A stretch of DNA of 64,000 nt from contig NZ_RCHJ01000014.1 of NCBI RefSeq assembly GCF_004011805.1, positions 124,001 to 188,000 on the forward strand. Reading direction: 5' to 3'. Made by a program: the position numbers and the translations under genes. Positions 29,040 through 37,142 of this stretch are shown piece after piece. Within the stretch, counting starts at the first letter, position 1. Every line of letters starts with the position of its first letter. The notes under the pieces are model-generated. The model was not told the DNA's origin and did not search any database. It worked only from the letters and a program-made list of their open reading frames with translations. Origin of the DNA: Piscinibacter defluvii. GTDB lineage: Bacteria > Pseudomonadota > Gammaproteobacteria > Burkholderiales > Burkholderiaceae_C.

Positions 29040-29690
29040 ATGGTCACGATCGAGGTCGGTGGCCGGCCGCTGGTGTTGCTGCCGCAGAAGGCGGCGCTGC
29101 TGCCGCAATCGCACACGTTGCTGGTGGCCGACGCGCACATCGGCAAGGCCGTGAGCTTCCGCGCGCTCGGCGTGCCCGTGCCGCGCGGCACGACCAGCGA
29201 CACGCTGGCGCGTCTGAGTGGCCTGGTCGAGCGCCACGGCGTGCAGCGCGTCGTGTTCCTCGGCGACCTGCTGCACTCGGCGCGCTCGCATGCCGCCGCC
29301 ACGCTGTCTGCCTTCGCGCGCTGGCGCGAGCGGCACGCCGCACTGGATCTGCTGCTGGTGCGCGGCAACCACGACGACCGCGCCGGCGACCCGCCGGCCT
29401 CGCTGCGCATCGAGGTGGTCGACGAGCCACACCTCGACGGCGGCATTGCGCTGTGCCATCACCCGCAGCCGCACGAGGCGGCCTACGTGCTGGCCGGCCA
29501 TCTGCACCCGTGCGTCGCGCTCGGCGGGCGCGCGCACGACCGGCTGCGCCTGCCGTGTTTCCATCTCGGCGAGCGTGTCGGCGTGCTGCCCGCGTTCGGC
29601 AGCTTCACCGGCATGCACGCGCTCGAGCGCGGCCCGGCCGACCGGGTGTTCGTGATCGCCGACGACGAGCTGCGCGAACTGCCCTCGTAA
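29040..29690 (+). CDS. PdeM-type metallophosphoesterase
   Basis: A 216-residue calcineurin-like phosphoesterase of the ligase-associated DNA-damage-response endonuclease (PdeM/YfcE-like) group. The metal ligands appear as DAHIGK, FLGDLLHS, RGNHDD and GHLHP in that order. PdeM genes are usually beside an ATP-dependent DNA ligase and an Lhr-type helicase; none is here, so the DNA-repair link is uncertain. It starts 17 bp after slmA. Confidence 0.82.
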   Translation: MVTIEVGGRPLVLLPQKAALLPQSHTLLVADAHIGKAVSFRALGVPVPRGTTSDTLARLSGLVERHGVQRVVFLGDLLHSARSHAAATLSAFARWRERHAALDLLLVRGNHDDRAGDPPASLRIEVVDEPHLDGGIALCHHPQPHEAAYVLAGHLHPCVALGGRAHDRLRLPCFHLGERVGVLPAFGSFTGMHALERGPADRVFVIADDELRELPS

Positions 29691-29693
29691 ACT
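29688..29693 (+). promoter_or_regulatory. -10-like box 7 nt before the DUF815 gene
   Basis: TAAACT overlaps the stop codon of the phosphoesterase gene and ends 7 nt before the ATG at 29701. No Shine-Dalgarno sequence is present. Confidence 0.4.
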
Positions 29694-29700
29694 CGCGGGC

Positions 29701-30570
29701 ATGCCCGATGTCAACTCGCTGATCGCCCGTGCCGAGGCGCTGCTCGCGCGGCTCGAGGCCGTGCTGCCGCACCCGCCCGCCGCGCCCGACTGGTCCGCCT
29801 CGATCGCCTTCCGCTACCGCAAGCGCGGCGGCTCGGGCGTGCTCGAGCCGGTGAAGCATGTCGCCACCATCCGCCTCGCGGACCTGGTCGAGGTGGAGCC
29901 GCAGAAGGAGCGCCTGCTGCGCAACACCGCGCAGTTCGTCGCCGGCCACGGCGCCAACAACGTGCTGCTGACCGGCGCGCGCGGCACCGGCAAGAGTTCG
30001 CTGATCAAGGCCTGCCTGAACGAGTTCGCGCCGCAGGGCCTGCGGCTGATCGAGGTCGACAAGGCCGACCTGACCGACCTGCCCGACATCGTCGACCTGG
30101 TGGCCGAGCGCCCCGAGCGCTTCGTGGTGTTCTGCGACGACCTCAGCTTCGACGAGGGCGAGCCGGGCTACAAGGCGCTCAAGTCCATCCTCGACGGCTC
30201 GGTCGCGCAGGCTTCGGACAACGTGCTGATCTACGCCACCAGCAACCGGCGCCACCTGCTGCCCGAGTACATGAAGGAGAACCTGACCTACCAGCACACC
30301 GAGGACGGCGAGGTGCACCCCGGCGAGGTGGTGGAGGAGAAGATCTCGCTGTCCGAGCGCTTCGGGCTGTGGATCAGCTTCTACCCGTTCTCGCAGGACG
30401 AGTACCTGGCCATCGTCGCGCAGTGGCTGCGCGGCTTCGGCGTCGACGACGCGGCGATCGTGGCGGCCCGGCAGGAGAGCCTGGTGTGGGCCCTCGAGCG
30501 CGGCTCGCGGTCCGGGCGCGTGGCCTATCAGTTCGCCAGGGACTATGCCGGACGCCATCACGCCGACTGA
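29701..30570 (+). CDS. DUF815 AAA-type ATPase
   Basis: A 289-residue ATPase. Walker A is LLTGARGTGKSSLIKA (about residues 95-110), Walker B is FVVFCDDLSF, followed by sensor ATSNRRHLLPEYM and the C-terminal FYPFSQDEYLAIV. The domain matches DUF815, a AAA family of unknown client. The Gly-rich first line YRKRGGSGVLEPVKH is also family-typical. Its 3' end overlaps the mutT gene by 26 bp in another frame, so both are read from one mRNA; this pair is conserved in beta-proteobacteria. Confidence 0.88.
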   Translation: MPDVNSLIARAEALLARLEAVLPHPPAAPDWSASIAFRYRKRGGSGVLEPVKHVATIRLADLVEVEPQKERLLRNTAQFVAGHGANNVLLTGARGTGKSSLIKACLNEFAPQGLRLIEVDKADLTDLPDIVDLVAERPERFVVFCDDLSFDEGEPGYKALKSILDGSVAQASDNVLIYATSNRRHLLPEYMKENLTYQHTEDGEVHPGEVVEEKISLSERFGLWISFYPFSQDEYLAIVAQWLRGFGVDDAAIVAARQESLVWALERGSRSGRVAYQFARDYAGRHHAD

Positions 30571-30991
30571 GCGGACCCCGGTCGACGTTGCCGTGGGCGT
30601 GCTGATCGACGCCGACGGCCGCTTCCTGCTCACCTCGCGCCCCGACGGCAAGGTCTACGCCGGCTACTGGGAGTTCCCGGGCGGCAAGCTCGAGCCGGGC
30701 GAGACGGTCGAGCAGGCGCTGCGGCGTGAACTGCACGAGGAGCTGGGCATCACCATCGGCGCCGCCACGCCCTGGAAGGTGGAGCTGGTCGACTACCCGC
30801 ATGCGCGCGTTCGCCTGCACTTCTGCAAGGTGTTCGACTGGACGGGGACCTTCGAGATGCGCGAGCGCCAGGCGATGGCCTGGCAGCAGCTGCCGGTGCA
30901 GGTCGCTCCGGTGCTGCCCGGCACCGTGCCGGTGCTGGCCTGGTTCGCGCAGGAGCGCGGCTTCGCCGGCGCGACGCACCACGATTCCTGA
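30545..30991 (+). CDS. MutT-like NUDIX hydrolase (8-oxo-dGTP diphosphatase type)
   Basis: A 148-residue NUDIX protein. The box [24 protein letters not shown] fits GX5EX7REUXEEXGU exactly. WEFPGGK before the box and the overall length match MutT, which removes 8-oxo-dGTP from the nucleotide pool. It overlaps the DUF815 gene by 26 bp. hisI follows after 13 bp. Confidence 0.88.
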   Translation: MPDAITPTERTPVDVAVGVLIDADGRFLLTSRPDGKVYAGYWEFPGGKLEPGETVEQALRRELHEELGITIGAATPWKVELVDYPHARVRLHFCKVFDWTGTFEMRERQAMAWQQLPVQVAPVLPGTVPVLAWFAQERGFAGATHHDS

Positions 30992-30992
30992 C

Positions 30993-30998
30993 TACACT
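30993..30998 (+). promoter_or_regulatory. -10-like box 6 nt before hisI
   Basis: TACACT ends 6 nt before the hisI ATG at 31005; its first base directly follows the mutT stop codon. No Shine-Dalgarno sequence lies before hisI. Confidence 0.35.
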
Positions 30999-31004
30999 GC
31001 CCGC

Positions 31005-31403
31005 ATGGACTGGCTCGACGAGGTCAAGTGGGATGCGCAGGGCCTGGTGCCTGTGATCGCGCAGGAGGTCGGCAGCAACGACGTGCTGATGTTCGCCTTC
31101 ATGAACCGCGAGGCGCTGGCGAAGACCGCCGAACTCGGCGAGGCGGTCTACTGGAGCCGCTCGCGCGGGCGGCTGTGGCACAAGGGCGAGGAGTCCGGCC
31201 ACTTCCAGAAGGTGCACGAGCTGCGCCTCGATTGCGACAAGGACGTGGTGCTGCTCAAGGTCACGCAGCTCGGCCACGAGCCCGCGCAACCGTCGATTGC
31301 CTGCCACACCGGGCGCCACTCGTGTTTCTTCCACAAGCTCGAAGGCGGCGCCTGGCACGAGGTCGAGCCGGTGCTGGTCGACCCGGAACGGATCTACAAG
31401 TGA
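31005..31403 (+). CDS. hisI: Phosphoribosyl-AMP cyclohydrolase
   Basis: Third step of histidine synthesis. The 132-residue monofunctional enzyme shows [32 protein letters not shown] (Asp metal ligands) and the zinc cysteines in [13 protein letters not shown]. In beta-proteobacteria HisI and HisE are separate proteins, as here, joined by a GTGA overlap. The rest of the his operon is not upstream in this window, where mutT stands instead. Confidence 0.95.
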   Translation: MDWLDEVKWDAQGLVPVIAQEVGSNDVLMFAFMNREALAKTAELGEAVYWSRSRGRLWHKGEESGHFQKVHELRLDCDKDVVLLKVTQLGHEPAQPSIACHTGRHSCFFHKLEGGAWHEVEPVLVDPERIYK

Positions 31404-31759
31404 GCGACACCTCCGACGACACGCTGGCGCGACTGGCCGCGGTGATCGAGTCCCGCAAGGGCGGCGATCCGGACAAGAGCTACGTGGCGCGCCTGTTCGC
31501 CAAGGGCGGCGACGCGATCTACAAGAAGATCGGCGAGGAGGCCACCGAGACGGTGATGGCCTGCAAGGACGGCGTGCCGGAGAAGATCGTCTACGAGGTG
31601 GCCGACCTGTGGTTCCACAGTCTGGTCGCACTGGCCGCGCACGGCCTGGCGCCCGCCCAGGTGCTGGCCGAGCTGCGCCGCCGCGAGGGGCTGTCGGGCC
31701 TCGAGGAGTTCGCGCTGCGCAAGGCACAATCCCGCGACAAGGAGGACAAGCCGACATGA
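31400..31759 (+). CDS. hisE: Phosphoribosyl-ATP pyrophosphatase
   Basis: Second step of histidine synthesis. The 119-residue protein is an all-alpha MazG-like pyrophosphohydrolase with [16 protein letters not shown] and [14 protein letters not shown] (the E-x2-E and E-x2-D metal motifs). It starts at the GTG overlapping the hisI stop and overlaps the DUF4870 gene by 4 bp. Confidence 0.95.
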   Translation: MSDTSDDTLARLAAVIESRKGGDPDKSYVARLFAKGGDAIYKKIGEEATETVMACKDGVPEKIVYEVADLWFHSLVALAAHGLAPAQVLAELRRREGLSGLEEFALRKAQSRDKEDKPT

Positions 31760-32121
31760 ACGACGTCATCCAGACCGCCCCGGCACCGGCGCCCGACGCG
31801 GCCAAACTCGAGAGCCTGAAGCAGCTCACGATGATCATCTACGTGCTGTACGCCTGCAGCCTGTTCGTCGGCTTCACCGGCATCGTCGCGATCGTCATGA
31901 ACTACGTGAAGCGCGACGACGCCGCCGGCACCCTCTACGAGAGCCACTTCACGTGGCAGATCCGCACCTTCTGGTGGGGCCTGCTGTGGGCGGTGCTGGG
32001 CTTCCTGACGGTGTGGCTGCTGGTCGGCTTCGCGATCCTGTTCGCCAACTTCGTGTGGTGCGTCTACCGCATCGTCAAGGGCTTCCTGAACTGGAACGAC
32101 GGCAAGCCGATGGTGGTGTGA
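31756..32121 (+). CDS. DUF4870-type small membrane protein
   Basis: A 121-residue protein with three hydrophobic segments (about 27-47, 70-92 and 90-110) matching the DUF4870/Tic20-like group. It is regularly found between hisE and the HIT gene in beta-proteobacteria; the function is unknown. It overlaps hisE by 4 bp and precedes the HIT gene by 1 bp. Confidence 0.82.
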   Translation: MNDVIQTAPAPAPDAAKLESLKQLTMIIYVLYACSLFVGFTGIVAIVMNYVKRDDAAGTLYESHFTWQIRTFWWGLLWAVLGFLTVWLLVGFAILFANFVWCVYRIVKGFLNWNDGKPMVV

Positions 32122-32122
32122 G

Positions 32123-32470
32123 ATGAGCGCCGATCCGAACTGCATCTTCTGCAAGATCGTGGCGGGGCAGATCCCGAGCCGCAAGGCCCACGAGGACGAC
32201 GAGCTGATCGTGTTCCACGACATCGCGCCCTGGGCGCCGGTGCACGTGCTGATCGTCCCGAAGCAGCACATCGCGACGATGTACGACACCGACGCCTCGC
32301 ACACCGCCATGCTCGGCCGCATGACCGCGCTGGCGCCGGTGCTGATGCGCCAGCTCGGGGTGACGAACGGATTCCGCATCGTGGTGAACACCGGCCATGA
32401 CGGCGGCCAGGAAGTCCAGCATGTCCACATGCACGTCATGGGCGGACCGCGCCCCTGGGCCAAGGGTTGA
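32123..32470 (+). CDS. HIT-family purine nucleoside phosphoramidase-like protein
   Basis: A 115-residue HINT-type protein: CIFCKIVAGQIPSRK with zinc-site cysteines near the start and the histidine triad HVHMHVMGG (HxHxHxx) at residues 100-108, the middle His being the nucleophile. HinT hydrolyses AMP-lysine and phosphoramidates. It lies 1 bp after the DUF4870 gene and 82 bp before tatA. Confidence 0.92.
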   Translation: MSADPNCIFCKIVAGQIPSRKAHEDDELIVFHDIAPWAPVHVLIVPKQHIATMYDTDASHTAMLGRMTALAPVLMRQLGVTNGFRIVVNTGHDGGQEVQHVHMHVMGGPRPWAKG

Positions 32471-32507
32471 ACCGCGCGCCGCGCACGGGCGAACCCGGAC
32501 CCTCCCC

Positions 32508-32513
32508 TAGAAT
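32508..32513 (+). promoter_or_regulatory. -10 box for tatABC
   Basis: TAGAAT (5 of 6) in the HIT-tatA gap, 39 bp before the tatA ATG; GGAGAG precedes the ATG as ribosome binding site. No clear -35. Confidence 0.4.
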
Positions 32514-32552
32514 CAAAGGCTTGCCGGCATGGTCGCCGGCTGGAGAGTAGAC

Positions 32553-32792
32553 ATGGGTTCATTCAGCATCTGGCATTGGCTGATCGTGCTGGTCATCGTG
32601 CTGCTGGTGTTCGGCACGAAGAAGCTCAAGAACCTGGGCTCGGACCTGGGCGGTGCCGTCAAGGGCTTCAAGGACGGCATCAAGGACGGCGCCGCGGGCG
32701 AGACGCCGCCGGCCAACCCGGCGCAGCAGGTGACGGCCAACAAGGCCGCCGACCCCAACACCGTGGACGTCGAGGCCAAGACCAAGTCCTGA
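32553..32792 (+). CDS. tatA: Sec-independent translocase subunit TatA
   Basis: A 79-residue pore-forming Tat subunit: one N-terminal transmembrane helix ([20 protein letters not shown]) with the FGTKKL hinge, then an amphipathic helix ([20 protein letters not shown]) and a disordered tail. The ATG at 32553 with GGAG upstream is preferred over an earlier in-frame start. It is the first gene of tatA-tatB-tatC. Confidence 0.95.
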   Translation: MGSFSIWHWLIVLVIVLLVFGTKKLKNLGSDLGGAVKGFKDGIKDGAAGETPPANPAQQVTANKAADPNTVDVEAKTKS

Positions 32793-32817
32793 GCCGCGGA
32801 CCTGGGCCTGCCGCTGC

Positions 32818-33306
32818 ATGATCGACTTCGGCTTCGACAAGCTCGCGCTGATCGGGGCGGTGGCGCTGATCGTCATCGGCCCGGAGAAGCTGCCGCGCGT
32901 GGCGCGCACCGTCGGGCACCTGCTGGGCAAGGCGCAGCGCTACGTGGCCGATGTCAAGGCCGAGGTCAACCGCTCGATCGAGCTCGACGAGCTGAAGAAG
33001 ATGAAGACGCAGGTCGAGGAGGCGGCGCGCGACGTCGAGCAGTCGGTGTCCAGCCAGATCCACCAGACCACGGCCGAGCTCGACCGCAGCTGGCAGGACG
33101 CTACCGCCGGGCTGACCGACACCTCCGCATCCTCGTCCGACACCCTGGCCACGCCCGTGCCCGAGTACAAGCCGCCGAAGAAGAACTGGCGCGTCAAGCG
33201 CGGCGCGGTGCCGCAGTGGTACAAGCAGCGCCACGGCGTGCGGGGCAAGGCCCAATCTGGCGCGGCGCGGGTGGCGCGCTTCCGGCCGCCGCGGCCGGGC
33301 GCCTGA
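32818..33306 (+). CDS. tatB: Sec-independent translocase subunit TatB
   Basis: A 162-residue TatB: N-terminal helix [43 protein letters not shown] with the conserved GPEKLP hinge, a long amphipathic/coiled-coil helix to about residue 95 and a basic C-terminus. TatB forms the substrate receptor with TatC for proteins with twin-arginine signals, which here include the Rieske protein encoded further on. Confidence 0.94.
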   Translation: MIDFGFDKLALIGAVALIVIGPEKLPRVARTVGHLLGKAQRYVADVKAEVNRSIELDELKKMKTQVEEAARDVEQSVSSQIHQTTAELDRSWQDATAGLTDTSASSSDTLATPVPEYKPPKKNWRVKRGAVPQWYKQRHGVRGKAQSGAARVARFRPPRPGA

Positions 33307-33313
33307 GGCGGCG

Positions 33314-34105
33314 ATGAGCACGTCGCCCGACGAGAAGCCCGACGAACTCGCGGGCACCGAACAGCCGTTCGTCTCGCACCTGATGGAGTTGCGCGACCGG
33401 CTGGTCAAGTCGCTGATCGCGCTGGCCGTGGTGTTCGGTGCGCTGTGCCTGTGGCCCGGCATCAATGCGCTGTACGACCTGCTGGCCCAGCCACTGACCA
33501 GCCACCTGCCGCCGGGCACCAAGCTGATCGCCACCAACGTCTTCTCGCCCTTCCTGGTGCCGCTGAAGATGACGCTGATGTCGGCCTTCCTGGTGGCGCT
33601 GCCCTACCTGCTCTACCAGGTCTGGGCCTTCGTCGCGCCGGGGCTGTACTCGCACGAGAAGCGCATGGTGCTGCCGCTGGTGGTCTCGAGCACCTTGCTG
33701 TTCTTCGTCGGCGTCGCTTTCTGCTACTTCGTCGTGATTCCGGCGCTGACCTCGTTCATCGTCAGCATCGCCCCGAGCTCGGTCAGCGCGGCGCCGGACA
33801 TCGAGCAGTACTTCGGCACGGTGCTGACGCTGTTCCTGATCTTCGGCATCGCCTTCGAGGTGCCGGTGGCGGTGGTGGTGCTGGCGCGGCTGGGCGTGGT
33901 GTCGATCGTGCAGCTGCGCGCCTGGCGGGGCTATTTCGTCGTCGCCGCGGCCATCGTCTCGGCCATCGTCACGCCGCCGGACGTGATCTCGCAGCTCTCG
34001 CTGCTGATCCCGCTGGTCGTGCTCTACGAGTTCGGCATCGTCGCGGCCCAGCTGTTCATCAAACACACCCGGGCACCGGCCGAGGAAGGCCAGCCGGGCG
34101 CCTGA
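33314..34105 (+). CDS. tatC: Sec-independent translocase subunit TatC
   Basis: A 263-residue six-helix membrane protein that recognises twin-arginine signals. Family segments: SHLMELRDRLVKSL near residue 19, YQVWAFVAPGLYSHEKRMVLPLV, and AAAIVSAIVTPPDVISQLSLLIPLVVLYEFGI near the end. It starts 7 bp after tatB and ends 18 bp before the convergent HtrA-like gene. Confidence 0.96.
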   Translation: MSTSPDEKPDELAGTEQPFVSHLMELRDRLVKSLIALAVVFGALCLWPGINALYDLLAQPLTSHLPPGTKLIATNVFSPFLVPLKMTLMSAFLVALPYLLYQVWAFVAPGLYSHEKRMVLPLVVSSTLLFFVGVAFCYFVVIPALTSFIVSIAPSSVSAAPDIEQYFGTVLTLFLIFGIAFEVPVAVVVLARLGVVSIVQLRAWRGYFVVAAAIVSAIVTPPDVISQLSLLIPLVVLYEFGIVAAQLFIKHTRAPAEEGQPGA

Positions 34106-34123
34106 GGCACCCGCGCGGCCGGG

Positions 34124-35308
<1,185 letters not shown>

Positions 35309-35334
35309 CTGAGCCCCACTCGAAAGACCGTTCC

Positions 35335-36084
35335 ATGGCCCTTCGCTCCGAGATCGAATCGCACCTCTTCGTCCTGCTGGACACGGGGCGTTTCCGGGAT
35401 TATGGGCCGAACGGTCTCCAGGTTGAGGGCAAACCCGAGGTCCGCAAGATCGTCTCGGGCGTCACGGCCAGTCTGGCGCTGATCGAGGCGGCCATCGCGG
35501 CGCAGGCCGATGCCATCCTGGTACACCACGGCCTGTTCTGGAAGGGGCAGGACGGCCGCCTCACCGGCTGGCTCAAGGCGCGCGTCGAGAAGCTGCTGGC
35601 GCACCAGGTCAACCTGTTCGCCTACCACCTGCCGCTGGATGCGCACCCGGAGTTCGGCAACAACGCGCAGTTCGGCGCCAAGCTCAAGCTGGTGCCGGAC
35701 GGACGCTTCGGCGAGCAGGACCTCGGCTTCATCGGCAGCCCGGCGCAGCCGCTCACGCTGGCCGCGCTGACGGCGCTGCTGCAGTTCCGCGTCGGCCGCC
35801 CGCCGGTGGTGGTGGAGGGCGACGGCCGGCCGCTCAGGCGCATCGCCTGGTGCACCGGCGGCGCCCAGGGCTACTTCGAGGCGGCCATCGCGGCCGGGGC
35901 CGACGCCTACATCACCGGCGAGATCTCCGAGCCGCAGGCGCACTACGCGCGCGAGACCGGCGTGGCCTTCCTGGCCTGCGGCCACCATGCCAGCGAGCGT
36001 TTCGGCGCACCGGCCGTGGCGGCGCAGGTGGCGCAGCATTTCGGCCTGGAGCACGAGTTCATCGACATCGAGAATCCGGCGTGA
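35335..36084 (+). CDS. Nif3/YbgI-like dinuclear metal-centre protein
   Basis: A 249-residue NIF3-family protein. Metal-ligand segments are VHHGLFWKG, YHLPLDAHPEFGNNAQ and the C-terminal CGHHASERFGAPAVA, as in E. coli YbgI, a hexameric toroid with a two-metal site. A GTP cyclohydrolase I type 2 label is often attached but is not proven. It is translationally coupled to pdxA by a GTGA overlap. Confidence 0.9.
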   Translation: MALRSEIESHLFVLLDTGRFRDYGPNGLQVEGKPEVRKIVSGVTASLALIEAAIAAQADAILVHHGLFWKGQDGRLTGWLKARVEKLLAHQVNLFAYHLPLDAHPEFGNNAQFGAKLKLVPDGRFGEQDLGFIGSPAQPLTLAALTALLQFRVGRPPVVVEGDGRPLRRIAWCTGGAQGYFEAAIAAGADAYITGEISEPQAHYARETGVAFLACGHHASERFGAPAVAAQVAQHFGLEHEFIDIENPA

Positions 36085-37142
36085 GCGCGGGCCGCCTGCC
36101 GCTGGCGATCACGATGGGCGATGCCTGCGGCATCGGGCCGGAGATCATCGCGAAGCTGTTCCGTGACGGGGCGGCCGACGGTTGCCTGGTGCTCGGCGAT
36201 GCCGGCGTGATGCGTGCCGCGGCGCGGCTGGTCGGCGCGCTGCAGGCGGTGGCGGTGCTCGAGTCGCCGCAGGATCTGGGCGGTGTGCCGCCGCGCGCCA
36301 TTGCGGTGCTGCCGGTGCGCGGCCTGCCGGAAGGCCTGGCGCAGCTGCCGACCGGGGGCGTCGAGGCCCGGGCCGGCGCCGCCGCGGCGCGCTGCATCGA
36401 GCAGGCGGTGACGCTGGCGCGATCCGGTGCCGTGGCCGGCATCGTCACCGCGCCGATCCACAAGGAGGCGCTGGCGGCCGCCGGCATCGGCTACCCCGGC
36501 CACACCGAGATGCTGCAGGCGCTGGCCGCCTCGGGCGGCACGCCGGCGCCGGTGCGCATGATGCTGGCCAACGACGAGCTGCGCACGGTGCTGGTGACGA
36601 TCCACCAGTCGCTGCGCAGCGCGGTCGACGCCGTCACCTTCGAGGCCGTGCTGGAGACCATCCGCATCGCGCATGCGGCCGCGGCGCGCTGGGGCCAGCC
36701 GCGGCCGCGCATCGCGGTGGCCGGGCTGAACCCGCATGCCGGCGAGGGCGGGCTGTTCGGCGACGAGGAGATCCGCATCATCGCGCCGGCGGTGGCGGCG
36801 GCGCGTGCCGAGGGCATCGATGCACGCGGGCCGTTCGCGCCCGACACTGTGTTCATGCGCGCCCGCCACGCGCCACCGGCCCACCCGGGCGAGTTCGACC
36901 TCGTGGTCGCGATGACACACGACCACGGGCTGATCCCGGTGAAGTACCTCGGCGTCGAGCAGGGCGTGAACGTGACGCTCGGCCTGCCCTTCGTGCGCAC
37001 CAGCCCGGACCACGGCACCGCGTTCGACATCGCCGGGCGCGGCGTGGCCGATGCGTCCAGCCTCGCGGCGGCGGTCAGGATGGCGCGGGTCCTGGCGGGC
37101 GCCGCGGCGCCCGGGCTCAGTGCCGCGTCGCCGGCACCTTGA
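36081..37142 (+). CDS. pdxA: 4-hydroxythreonine-4-phosphate dehydrogenase
   Basis: NAD-dependent step of pyridoxal phosphate synthesis. The 353-residue protein starts PLAITMGDACGIGPEIIAKL, the family opening. The metal-binding histidines lie in GYPGHTEML, TIHQSLRSAVD and MTHDHGLIPVKYL; GLNPHAGEGGLFGDEE and TSPDHGTAFDIAG are further signatures. It starts at the GTG overlapping the Nif3 stop. The last 26 bp overlap the convergent DUF1631 gene. Confidence 0.95.
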   Translation: MSAGRLPLAITMGDACGIGPEIIAKLFRDGAADGCLVLGDAGVMRAAARLVGALQAVAVLESPQDLGGVPPRAIAVLPVRGLPEGLAQLPTGGVEARAGAAAARCIEQAVTLARSGAVAGIVTAPIHKEALAAAGIGYPGHTEMLQALAASGGTPAPVRMMLANDELRTVLVTIHQSLRSAVDAVTFEAVLETIRIAHAAAARWGQPRPRIAVAGLNPHAGEGGLFGDEEIRIIAPAVAAARAEGIDARGPFAPDTVFMRARHAPPAHPGEFDLVVAMTHDHGLIPVKYLGVEQGVNVTLGLPFVRTSPDHGTAFDIAGRGVADASSLAAAVRMARVLAGAAAPGLSAASPAP

